Assembly: GCA_039583875.1 (NCBI GenBank)
Contig: CM077166.1
Span: 84,938,564 to 85,002,563 of the forward strand
Direction: 5' to 3'
Length of the DNA: 64,000 bases
Source of the DNA: Platanthera guangdongensis
Lineage: Eukaryota; Streptophyta; Magnoliopsida; Asparagales; Orchidaceae
In this document: positions 43,824 through 54,869 of the stretch, in pieces
Numbering within the stretch: position 1 is the first letter of the stretch
Layout: each line of letters opens with the position of its first letter
Translations under genes and position numbers: made by a program
Notes under the pieces: model-generated
The model's input: only the letters and a program-made list of their open reading frames with translations
What the model was told of the DNA's origin: nothing
Database searches by the model: none

Positions 43824-46800
43824 TGTAACGCCCCCGGTTTTTTCTGCATTTTGTTTGATTTTGGATTGGCGTTACGATGACGCATTTCCGGCCCTTCGCC
43901 GTTGTAGAGCGCGGTCCTGGCTCTGTAGGTTCCTTGTGTAGCCTGGTTGTAGCCAGTTGGCAAGTTTCCCCAGCTAGCCGGAGTCTGTTTTGGTGACTCG
44001 GTTGGGCCTCTTAGGGAAATGCTTGCGTTTTGGCTTCGGGAGGTGTTAGCCCGAGTGTTCGATCGTCGGATGTTGTTTTCGACCTCGTCGTTGTTTTCGT
44101 GGCTTGGTTGTTTAGCTACGGTGCGAGTTTTGGTCGAAATCCGAGATCGTTTGCCTTCGCGTCGTTTCGGCGTTGTTTTGTTAGCTGCATGTTTGTAATG
44201 TTTGCTGTGCTGTGCGTGGCCTGTTGTGGCTGAGCTTGTAGGCTGGTGCGTTGTCTCTTGTTTGCTAGGTGCTGTCAGGTTTCTTTTCTGTGTAAGTTTG
44301 GGTGACACGGCCTGGGTCATGCCCGTGACCCAGGGCGTGTCGTGCTCGGGTAGAGCTCCCGTTTCTCCGGTCGACGAATTTTTGGTCGACAGGGTTTTTG
44401 TAGGAACACGGCTGTGACACGGGCGTGTCACGGGCGTGTCCCCCTTCGGTTCGTCGAGCTGCGCTCGATGGTCGTCAGGCGGTGTTTAGTGAGAACACGG
44501 CCCTGTCACGGGCGTGTCGTGTCGAACACGGGCGTGACATTGGGGCGTGTCTCTCTGTTCGACGATCGGTGCTCCACGATCGTCGGGCGGTGTTCGAGTT
44601 GGTACACGGCCTGTGACACGGGCGTGTCACAGGGCGTGTCCCTTGCTTCGTTGAGCGGAGATCGACTTTCGTCGAGTGGGTAGGTGCGTGAGTACACTCC
44701 CCGTGACACGGGCATGTCGGGCCGTGTCACGGGCGTGTCTAGGGGGCGTGTCCCGTGTTTTCGTCGAGTAAAGATCGACGTTCGTCGAGTGTGTGAGTAC
44801 ACGCCCCGTGACACGGGCGTGTCGGGCCGTGTCACGGGCGTGTCTTGGGCGTGTTCCGTACCTTTTTCCTGAAATCATCTTTTGTTGCCGTGAACTATTT
44901 TTCCTCCTCATTTTTCATCATTCCCGAGTCTGGAGAGCTTCCAGCGGAAGGGTTTTGAAAGGAGGCGGTGGTTGTTTTGGCCGGCGATTTCGGGAAGGTT
45001 AGAGCCCGTTTTTCTCGTGTGATAGCTGATTCGGTTTGCTCTCGGCTAGATCTTCCCTTCCATGTAAGTTTTTCTTGATTTAGGGTTCGATTCCAGGAAT
45101 TTCTAAATATCTGATTTCTTTCTTCCCTCAAGTTTCAGCTTTGGTCTTCTAGGTGGCCGACCTTGCCGCCGGAGCCGAGCCGTGGTGCGGCTGTTGTTTG
45201 TTTTTCCGAAGAGGTAGAGGCAAGTGGCCCCTTGCCCTTGCCAATTTATTTTCTAACCCATGATCTTTTTTATTTCTTGTGCATAAGCTCTGTTCTCCTT
45301 ATTTTTCCTCCCTAGGGCAGCAGGTTGAATTATTTCATCAAGCTTTTAATCAAGTGTTGATTATTCATTTCTTTTTCTGGAATTTTAATCAATGTTCTCT
45401 TTTTTGTCGGAGGTTTAGTGTCCAGTGGGTAGCTAGAGTTAGGGTGAGGTTGCTGTTAGTTACAGCTTAGGGTTAGTTGCGGTAGCTCCGAGTAGTTAGG
45501 ACGGAACGGTGGGTTGGGATTAAATCTCCAACTCTCTGTCTTCGCGTATGAGAGGGCTTAGGCTGCGATTTTAGCAAGACTTACGTTTACCCTAAGTGGA
45601 AAGCGCTGACAGCATCGAGTGAGCCGAGCTCACTCAACGCCGTCACCCAGCGTAGGACTTGCGGCTAAGTATTTTTAGGCGTCAGGTGAGTGGAGTTTAC
45701 TCAACGCTGCGTCGAGTGGGCTCGACATTTCTGTCTTGAGTTCATGTGTACCTTAGGATTGTTAGTGTGACTTTTCCCTTCCTTTAGGGGGTGGTATGGG
45801 GTGTTCGGCAAATTTTTTCTTGCCGACTCTTGGGTTGTGGCAGGTGGTGGAGTTTTAGTGGCCTCTCTAGGGGTGGATTTTGACGTGGAGAGCTGTGGCC
45901 ACCGCCTGTTTGCCCTGGTTTGGGTTGGTGTGTGGGACCCTAAAGCTGCCACTGGCGACCCCTTAGCCCTTTTTGTTGGATCTGATTTTGGTTATGTATT
46001 CAGATCCATGATTTTGACCACTGCCACTTACCCACGTATTAGGAATGTTAGACTCTTTTGTTGAGCTCGTTGCTTTTATTGCTCGCACTTGGCGTGCCTT
46101 GCTATACTTTAGACAGTGCTCTTTTCTTACTGTCATGCTCTTTTTTTTGGCTTATAGCAGCTTGTTGTCGGGTTGGTAAACCCTTCTTTTTGCTCTTAAC
46201 TCTAATGCTTTATTTACACTTTTGATTACTTCCTTGCTGAGGTGTTCTTTTCTTGAATGCCTCAGGTCCAGGTTGTAGCCGGTTCAGCGGCTAGTTCTTT
46301 TGGAGGGGCTGGTTTGTGGCCTCTTGGGTAGCTGAGACAGCTGATCCTGATTTTGTGAGGTAGTTCTTTACTTTTCTGTATAGACATACATACTCACCAG
46401 TGGGTTCGTGTCAGGTTGTTGGCGCCCACGGGTGGCTTCTTGCGATGCTGGGTATGAACTTAAACTGCTGTTTTTGCCTTTTAGTGGTTGTTTACTTGCT
46501 TCTGGGAAGGATTTTTGCTAGGTTGCATGTTAGATATTTTAAACCCTAAAAGCAGTATTATATGTATATCATGCATAGCATAATTATAAAACAAAGTCAC
46601 TATATTTCCTTAGCGTAAAAAGACTACCTTTTTATATCTATTATATTCACTTAGAGTCGTGCATAGCATGAGTTGTCCCTCGGGGACACTTATGCTCACT
46701 AAGGTGTCAACTTAATTGAACCAAACTATTTTTCTGCTGCGTATACTTATACTTTTAATTGTGGACTAGCTGATCCACCGTGCCGAGGGATACGGCCAAT

Positions 46801-46968
46801 CAACATAACTGCTTTCCTATCATAATTAATCAACGATTTTCCTTAAAATTTAAGGTGTGGAGTTTTGCCTGAGCGTGTGCAGTTATCCCCTGCACGACGT
46901 GGCATCACGGCACGCATTTTCTCTAGCTCTGATACGATTTTATCGTTGTGAAAATGCGGGTTGTGACA
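43824..46968 (+). repeat. C LTR 3 (3')
   Basis: 3145 bp, TGTAACGCC...GGTTGTGACA, nearly identical to LTR 1. It is followed by CAAGG and the 86-bp array. Confidence 0.92.
44302..44860. repeat. Composite palindromic array, C LTR 3
   Basis: The same block order as LTR 1 and LTR 2 with a few substitutions, for example GGGCATGTCGG near 44712. Confidence 0.95.
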
Positions 46969-47871
46969 CAAGGTGAAAGCCTGGTCAGCTGGTCTGCTCG
47001 GGGTCTCCTCTCCAAACCATCTCCAACCATCGAGTGAGCCTACAGCCCTGCCAACTAGAGGAGAGCCTGGTCAGCAGGTCTTCTCGGGGTCTCCTCTCCA
47101 AACCATCTCCAACCACCGAGTGAGCCTACAGCCCTGCCAGCAAGATGAGAGCCTGGTCAGCGGGTCTGCTCGGGGTCTCCTCTCCAAACCATCTCCAACT
47201 ACCGAGTGGGCCTATAGCCCTGCCAGCTAGATGAGAGCCTGGTCAGCGGATCTGCTTGGGGTCTCTTCTACAATCCATCTCCAACGAACGAGTGAGCCTA
47301 CAACCCTGCCAACTAGGTGAATGCCTGGTCAGCGGGTCTGCTCGGGGTATCCTCTCCAAACCATCTCCGACCACCGAGTGAGCCTACAACCCTGCCAGCT
47401 AGGTGAAAGCCTGGTCAGCGGGTCTGCTCGGGGTCTCCTCTCCAAACCATCTCCGACCACCGAGTGAGCCTACAACCCTGCCAGCTAGGTGAAAGCCTGG
47501 TCAGCGGGTCTGCTAGGGATCTCCTCTCCAAACCATCTCCAACCACCGAGTGAGCCTACAGCCCTGCCAGCTAGATGAGAGCCTGGTCAGCGGGTCTACT
47601 CGGGGTCTCCTCTCCAATCCATCTCCAACCACTGAGAGAGCCTACAACCCTGCTAGCTAGATGAGAGCCTGGTCAGCCGGTCTGCTCGGGGTCTCCTCTC
47701 AAATCCATCTCCAACCACTGAGTGATCCTACAGCCCTGCCAGCTAGATGAGAGCGTGGTCAGCAGGTCTGCTCTGGGTCTCCTATCCAATCCATCTCCAA
47801 CAACCGAGTGAGCCTACAACCCTGCCAGCAAGATGAGAGCCTAGTCAGCGGTTCTGCTCGGGGTCTCCTCT
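46969..47871. repeat. 86-bp tandem array in B, right part
   Basis: About 10 more units, in register with 26622-28112 once C and one target duplication are removed. The array ends about 100 bp from the end of B pol (47974). The stretch 47872-47973 is plain non-coding. Confidence 0.95.
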
Positions 47872-47973
47872 CTTTCGTCTCACCCTTGGTGCCATAGAAA
47901 GGTCACCCACACTCCCATCATATTAAAATTGCAAGTATTGTAGAACAATAAAAAGTGCAATGAACAGAAAGTT

Positions 47974-49223
47974 CTACTGGTAAAATCTCTTTAAATCATC
48001 GCCACTCCGGGCTCGCTCGAGGGATACCCCATCCACATCCTCGAGGTGGTACCCTCCTGACTTTAAGACTCCTTTTACTATAAAAGGACCCTCCCAATTG
48101 GGATTGAGCTTCCCAACGGAGGCACCTCTACCTGCTACATCTACCTTTTTAGTACCAAATCTCCCTTCTCAAACTGATTGACCCTTATATGCTTGTTGAA
48201 GTACATTGCCATCCGGTGCTTGACCTCCTCCTGCCGGACCATCGCCAAATCCCTGAGTTCCTCCACGAGATCCAAAGAGAGTCTCTGTTCTTCCTCATTC
48301 TCCGCTCTCCATCCTTCGGCTCCTTCCCTTGCAATAGCAACTCTTGGTGATGTGACTTCAAACTCGATAGATATGACAGCCTCCGAGCCATGAGAGAGCT
48401 TAAACAGGGTCTCTCCCGTGGCAGTGTTTGGTGTGGTTCTCAAGGCCCAAAGGACTGAAGGTAGCTGCTCAACCCAGCTTCCCCTCAAATTCTCCACTTT
48501 CTGCTTCAACAGATTGACAATGACTTTATTAGCTGCTTCCACCTGCCCATTACTTCGTGGATGATGAACAGAGGAAAAGCGGAGATCTATTCCCAAATAG
48601 ATGCAGAAATCCACGAACTCTCTACTTGCAAATTGTGGTCCGTTATCTGTTACAATGGCTAGAGGTAACCCATGCCAGCAGATGATTTCCCCCCATACGA
48701 AATTCTTGACTACCTGCGATGTTACCTTAGCCAGCGCCTTCACCTCCAGCCATTTTGAAAAGTAGTCCACCATGACTAGCAGGAATTTCCTCTGGCCACT
48801 CGCTTGGGGAAAAGGACCCACCAGATCTAGCCCCCATATAGCGAAAGGACAGGGAGCTGTGATGGTCCGCAACCTCTGGGCCGGAAGGAGCTGGAGGGGG
48901 GCGAACTCCTGGCATTTTTGACACCTTTTCGCGAATTCCTCCGCATCTTTCCTGAGGGTAGGCCAGAAGTACCCTTGTCTCAGCACCCTCCCTTCTAATG
49001 TCTGGCTCCCCGAGTGACTCCCGCATTCTCCCGAGTGAATCTCTTGCAGAACCTTTGGAACCTCTTCCTCTGACACACATCGGGCCAGCAAACCCGACAT
49101 CGACTTGCGATATAAAACCCCATCTTTCAGCAGGTAGTACGCTGATTTGTATCTGGCATGCTTCTTGTCAAGTTCTTTCGTGGGTAACTGTGCTGACGCC
49201 AAAAAGGTGATGAAGGGGTCCAT
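47974..49223 (-). pseudogene. B integrase
   Basis: Starts about MDPFITFLASAQL at 49223. Zinc-binding site EIHSGECGSHSG and CQKCQEFA; catalytic residues in LDLVGPF...MVDYFSKW, VTDNGPQF and the glutamate of NGQVEAANK are all present. The frame stops at 48141 after EKGDLVLKR; a one-base shift near 48150 reopens it to a C-terminal GPF-type module (LNPNWEGPFIVKGVL) ending in TAG at 47974-47976. Catalytic residues are intact, but the frameshift and the deleted gag make it a pseudogene. Confidence 0.88.
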
Positions 49224-49235
49224 CCAAGACCTCTG

Positions 49236-49993
49236 CTAGCATATCTCCATGAGCTCCCCTTCTTCTATAGACGGCCTGAAGAGCTCCGTCATTGTTCCCC
49301 CGGATCGAGGGCCATGCTTGGCGAGTTGGTCAGCCTGAGTGCTCTCCCCCCTCGGGACGTGCTGAATTGAAAAGCTTCGGAGCTGTCCGATGATGCCCTT
49401 GACCTTTCCTAGATACAACTGGAGGGTAGGCTCCCTTGTCTCGAACTCCCCCTTGATTTGGCCTACCACCACCATGGAGTCGGTCGAGGCCTCGATGTCT
49501 TGTATGCCCAATTCCAGGGCTAACCTGAGTCCTGCGGTGATCGCCTCATATTCTGCTTGGTTGTTGGTGATCGGGAAATGAATCTTCAAGGCCTGTTCAA
49601 TCCTAGTCCCTTCTAGACTTATCAAGACCATTCCCCCTCTGAAGTAATTTCTTCCCGACGCACCATCTACTAACATCTTCCAAGTTGCTCGAGGGGACAC
49701 TTCCGGCTCCTGGACCCCCTCTACGTAGTCCACCAGGAAATCGGCCGCCGCCTGCGCCTTAATGGCGAGCCGAGGAACGAAAGCGAGGTCGAATTCACTG
49801 AGCTCTATTGACCAGTTGGCCAGCCTCCCGGAATGTTCTACCCCCTCCAAGATGCAGCAGAGGGGGTGATCCGTTACCACCTGAATTGAATGAGCCTGGA
49901 AATACGGTCTGAGATTTCGGGCCGAGACAATGAGGGCAAATGCTAACTTTTCAAGGATGGGATACCCGAGCTATGCTTTATTTAAGACCCTGC
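49236..49993 (-). pseudogene. B RNase H 1 end and archaeal-like RNase H 2
   Basis: The first RNase H ends with VTDHPLCCILE (49880). A second domain follows with all four acidic residues of an archaeal-type RNase H: VDGASG, NNQAEYEA, STDSMVVVGQ and QADQLAKHG. Two RNase H domains in this order mark the Tat lineage. The piece between 49880 and 50015 contains a frameshift and a stop (near 49971). Confidence 0.85.
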
Positions 49994-51031
49994 TCACGTA
50001 GTAGATTGGAAATTGCTTCCTCCCTTCTTCTCGCACAAGAACCGAGCACACACCCCAGTCCCTACCCCCAAGTACAAAAATAAGACCTCTCCTTCCCTTG
50101 GCCCCTGGAGTAAAGACGTCTGGGTAAGCTGCTGCTTTATAGGATGGAAAGCCTTCTCACATTCTAGGGTCCACTCGAACCTCTTGCCTCCCCGTAGTGT
50201 CCGAAAGAAAGGCGAGCATCTCTCTCCGGCTCGAGAGAGAAACCTGCTTAGCCCAGCCAACTTGCCGGTGAGACGCTGAACTTCTTTAGCATTTCTAGGG
50301 GACTCCAACTCCAGGATTGCTTTCACTTTTTCGGGGTTGGGTTCCACTGCCGATGGGGTGAGAAGATGTCCGAGGAACTTTCCCCTACTGGCTCCAAAAA
50401 CACATTTCAGGGGGTTGAGTCTCATTTTATACTTCCTTAGGGTCTCAAAGGTCTCCTCAAGATCTAGGATATGAGCTTCGAGGTCCTTTCTTTTGATCAT
50501 CAAGTCATCTACGTACACCTCAAGGTTCCTCCCTCTCTGTTTTCGGAAGATCCGATCCATCATTCTTCGGTAGGTTGCTCCCGCGTTTTTCAAACCGAAA
50601 GGCATCATATTAAAACAGAAGCATCCATCCTCCGTGATGAAGGTGACGTCCTTAACGTCCGGAGGATGCATGCGTATTTGGTGATATCCGGAAAACGCAT
50701 CCAAGAAACTCATAAAAGGAAAACCGACGGCTGAATCAACCAACGCGTCGATTCGGGGCAGCGGGTAATAATCCTTGGTGCACGCTTTATTTAAAAGAGA
50801 AAAATCCACACACATTTTCCATCTACCCTCCCCTTTTTTAACCATTACAACATTACTCACCCACCCCAGATACTTACAGGCGGATACAAACCCCGCCTTA
50901 TGCAATTTCTCTACTTCCTCTCTAATAGGCCAGGCCATCTTGCATGCGATGGCCCTCTTCTTCTGTTGTATGGGGCGAGTGTTGGGGTCGAGATTGAGGC
51001 GGTGACAAGCGACGTCCTCATCGACCCCGGG
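49994..51031 (-). pseudogene. B reverse transcriptase
   Basis: From the D insertion point at 51031 leftward. VEKLHKAGF, MCVDFSLLNKA, LDAFSGYHQI and MPFGLKNAGATYRRMM are present, and the catalytic box YVDDLMIK (about 50504-50527) is complete. The thumb has GKFLGHLLTPSAVEPNP. The frame shifts near 50015. Its upstream end continues at 61432-61767 beyond D. Confidence 0.88.
51027..51031. repeat. Target-site duplication of D (left copy)
   Basis: CCGGG here and at 61432-61436 flank D exactly. Confidence 0.92.
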
Positions 51032-54000
51032 TGTAACGCCCCCGGTTTTTTTTTCTGTGTTTTGTTTGATTTTGGATTGGCGTTACGATGACGCATTTCC
51101 GGCCCTTCGCCGTTGTAGAGCGCGGTCCTAGCTCTGTAGGTTCCTTGTGAAGCCTGGTTGTAGCCAGTTGGCAAGTTTCCCCAGCTATCCAGAGTCTGTT
51201 TTGGTGACTCGGTTGGGCCTCTTAGGGAAATGCTTGCGTTTTGGCTTCGGGAGGTGTTAGCCCGAGTGTTCGATCGTCGGATGTTGTTTTCGACCTCGCC
51301 GTTGTTTTCGTGGCTTGGTTGTTTAGCTACGGTGCGAGTTTTGGTCGAAATCCGAGATCGTTTGCCTTCGCGTCGTTTCGGCGTTGTTTTGTTAGCTGCA
51401 GGTTTGTTAAGTTTGCTGTGCTGTGTGTGGCCTGTTGTGCCTGAGCTTGTAGGCTGGTGCCTTGTATCTTGTCTGCTAGGTGTTAGCAGGTTTCTTTTCT
51501 ATGTAAGTTTGGGTGACACGGCCTGGGTCACGCCCGTGACCCAGGGCGTGTCGTGCTCGGGTAGAGCTCCCGTTTCTCCAGTCAACGAATTTTTGGTCGA
51601 CAGGGTTTTTGTTGGAACACGGCCGTGACACGGGCGTGTCACGGGCGTGTCCTCCTTCGATTCGTCGAGCTGCGCTCGATGGTCGTCAGGCGGTGTTTAG
51701 TGAGAACACGGCCCTGTCACGGGCGTGTCGTGTTGAACACGGGCGTGACTTTGGGGCGTGTCTCTCTGTTCGACGATCGGCACTCCACGATCGTCGGGCG
51801 GTGTTCGAGTTGGTACACGGCCTGTGACACGGGCGTGTCACAGGGCGTGTCCCTTGCTTCGTCGAGCGGAGATCGACTTTCGTCGAGTGGGTAGGTGCGT
51901 GAGTACACGCCCCGTGACACGGGCGTGTCGGGCCGTGTCACGGGCGTGTCTGGGGGGCGTGTCCCGTGTTTTCGTCAAGTAGAGATCGACGTTCGTCGAG
52001 TGTGTGAGTACACGCCCCGTGACACGGGCGTGTCGGGCCGTGTCACGGGCGTGTCTTGGGCGTGTTCCGTACCTTTTTTCCTGAAATCGTCTTTTGTTGC
52101 CGTGAACTGTCTTTCCTCCTCATTTTTTTTCATCGTTCCCGAGTCTGGAGAGCTTCCAGCGGAAGGGTTTTGAGAGGAGGCGGTGGTTGTTTTGGCCGGC
52201 GATTTCGGGAGGGTTAGAGCCCGTTTTTCTCGTGTGATAGCTGATTCGGTTTGCTCTCGGCTAGATCTTCCCTTCCATGTAAGTTTTTCTTGATTTAGGG
52301 TTCGATTTCAGAAATTTCTAGATATCTGATTTCTTTCTTCCCTCAAGTTTCAGCTTTGATCTTCTTGGTGGTCGATCTTGCCGCCGGAGCCAAACAGTGG
52401 TGCTGCTGTTGTTTGTTTTTCGTAGAGGTAGAGGCAAGTGGCCCCTTGCCCTTGCCAAATTTATTTCTAACCCATGATCTGTTTTTATTTCTTGTGCATA
52501 AGCCCTGTTCTCCTTGTTTTTCCTCCCTAGGGCAGCAGGTTGAGTTATTTCATCAAGCTTCTAATCAAGTGCTGATCCTTTATTTTCTTTTCTGGAATTT
52601 TAATTCAATGTTCTCTTTTGTCGGAGGTTTGGTGTTCTGTGGGTAGCTAGAGTTAGAGTGAGGCTGCGGTAGAGGTGGTTCAGGTTCGGTTGCGATAGTC
52701 CCGAGTAGTTAGGACGGAACGGAGGGTTGGGATTAAATTTCCAACTCTCTGCTTGCTCGCAATGAGAGAGCTTAGGCTGCGATTTTTAACGAGAATTACG
52801 TTTACCCTAAGTGGAAAGCGCGGACAGCGTCGAGTGAGCCGAGCTCACTCCACGCCGTCACTCAGCTTAGGACTTGCGGCTAAGTATTTTTAGGCGTCCG
52901 GTGAGTGGAGTTTACTCAACGCTGCGTCGATTGGGCTCGACATTTCTGTCTTGAGTTCTTGTGTACCTTAGGATTGTTAGTGTGACTCTTCCCTTCCTTT
53001 AGGGGGTGGTATTGGGTGTTCGGCAAATTTTTGCTTGCCGACTCTTGGGTTGTGGCAAGTGGTGCATGTTTAGTGGCCTCTAAGAGGGGTGGATTTTGAT
53101 GTGGAGAGCTGTGGCCACGACCTGTTTGCCCTGGTTTGGGTTGGTGTGGGACCCTAAAGCTGCAACTGGCGACCCCTTAGCCCTTTTTTGGATCTGATTC
53201 TGGTTATGTATTCAGATCCATCTTTTTTTGACCACTGCCACTTACCTACGTATTAGGAATGTTAGACTCTTTTGTGGAGCATGTTGCTTTGTTGCTCTCA
53301 CTTGGTGTGCTTTGCTGTGCTTTAGACAGTGCTCTTTTCTTACTGTCATGCTCTTTCTTTTGCTTATAGCAGCTTGTTGTCGGGGTGGTAAACCCTTCTT
53401 TTTGCTCTTAACTCTAATGCTTTATTTACACTTTTGATTATTTCCTTGCTGAGGTGTTCTTTTCTTGAATGCCTCAGGTTCAGGTTGTAGCCGGTTCAGC
53501 GGCTAGTTCTTTTGGAGGGGCTGGTTTGTGGCCTCTTGGGTAGCTGAGACAGCTGATCTCGATTTTGTGAGGTAGTTCTTTACTTTTCTGTATAGACATA
53601 CATACTCACCAGTGGGTTCGTGTCAGGTTGTTGGCGCCCACTGGTGGCTTCTTGCGATGCTGGGTATGAACTTAAATTGTTGTTTTTGCCTTTTAGTGGT
53701 TGTTTACTTGCTTTTGGGAAGGATTTTTGCTAGGTTGCATGTTAGATATTTTAAACCCTAAAAGCATTATTATATGTATATCATGCATAGCATAATTATA
53801 AAACAAAGACACTATATTTCCTTAGCGTAAAAAGATTACCTTTTTATATCTATTATATTCACTTTAGAGTTGTGCATACCATGAGTTGTCCCTCGGGGAC
53901 ACTCATGCTCACTAGGGTGTCAATTTAATTGAACCAAACTATTTTCTGCTGCGTATACTTATACTTTTAACTGTGGACTAGCTGATCCACCATGCCGAGG

Positions 54001-54179
54001 GATACGGCCAATCAACATAACTGCTTTTCTTTCATAATTAATCAACGTTTTTCCCTAAATCTGAGGTCTAGAGTTTTGCCTGAGCGCGTGCAGTTATCCC
54101 CTGCACGGCGTGGCATCACGGCACGTGTTTTCTCTTGCTCTGATATGATTTTATCGTTGAGAAAATGCGGGTTGTGACA
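51032..54179 (+). repeat. D 5' LTR
   Basis: 3148 bp, TGTAACGCC...GGTTGTGACA. More different from the C LTRs than they are from each other, for example around 52660-52800. The palindromic array is at 51511-52070. Confidence 0.92.
51511..52070. repeat. Composite palindromic array, D 5' LTR
   Basis: The same arrangement as in C. The corresponding part of the 3' LTR is deleted. Confidence 0.95.
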
Positions 54180-54181
54180 GT

Positions 54182-54190
54182 TGGTATCAG
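54182..54190 (+). other. D primer binding site
   Basis: TGGTATCAG then CGGG; the tenth base is C where C1 and C2 have A, so pairing with initiator tRNA-Met would be shorter. Confidence 0.8.
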
Positions 54191-54338
54191 CGGGAGGTTG
54201 CTTGACAAATGGTCGGGCAACCTTTCCCCTTGTTTGCATTAGTGATTAGCGTCATATCATACACACACCGATATGTCATCAGCACGTCTTGGCTAAAGCA
54301 CGAACACTACACTCATGAGCATAAAGAAGTATACGGGG

Positions 54339-54517
54339 CATATTATGTAGTATGGGATGCATAATATGTGTTTGTATATGGATCCACCATAGGAGGCAAC
54401 ATGTGAGGGTTATGTAGTATGGGATGCATAACCTCACCACTTGGATGCGGCTAGCACGTTTTCTTTTTTTCGTTGCATGGGACTGTTATGTAGTATGGGA
54501 TGCATAACATTTTCATG
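54339..54517 (+). other. Triple-hairpin leader element, D
   Basis: All three TAGTATGGGATG loops and the inner TTATG/CATAA pairs are kept. Stem 3 has one mismatch (GGACTG for GGAATG) and the far end of stem 2 is weakened (CACTTG for CACATG). Confidence 0.75.
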
Positions 54518-54869
54518 TGTACGCCGCCCATGACATGCATTAAGGCCTTTTTTTTAGAATGCATAGCACATCATGCATAGCATAACATTTCATAAGCACA
54601 ACGTGTTAAGCTAAAGATTTGCAAGATGACATATGTACACACATGGTTTTGAGTCAAAAAGAATACAAATACATGCATTCATGGTTTAGGCACCTGAGTT
54701 AGTGTGATGGTGGTGAACCATCTTAGGTTAAGCATAACATCATCATGATAAAACAACTCCCAGAGCAAGTTTTGCAGTTGAAGTTCATATTTAAGTGTGT
54801 TTGTCTGTACCGGGTAGTTTTGTTCTAGCTGTTGGGCTAAGTTTCGTCTAAAGCTTGTGCGATTATAGG

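Larger units (their letters stand above)
28113..46968 (+). mobile_element. C: LTR-internal-LTR-internal-LTR tandem chromovirus
   Basis: Three LTRs (28113-31256, 35961-39118, 43824-46968) and two internal regions share the middle LTR, which follows a purine tract and precedes a primer site. Only one pair of target duplications is seen, at the outer ends: CTAGG (28108-28112) and CAAGG (46969-46973), one mismatch. The array arose by unequal recombination between LTRs, not by two separate insertions. Both internal regions lack the same 789 nt in pol. The family is Tekay-like chromovirus by LTR style, PBS and Pol order; the clade name is an inference. Confidence 0.92.

Noticed and set aside
28113..46968. 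Two independent insertions of the same family side by side
   Set aside because: The middle LTR is shared and no duplication flanks it; only the outer ends have one.
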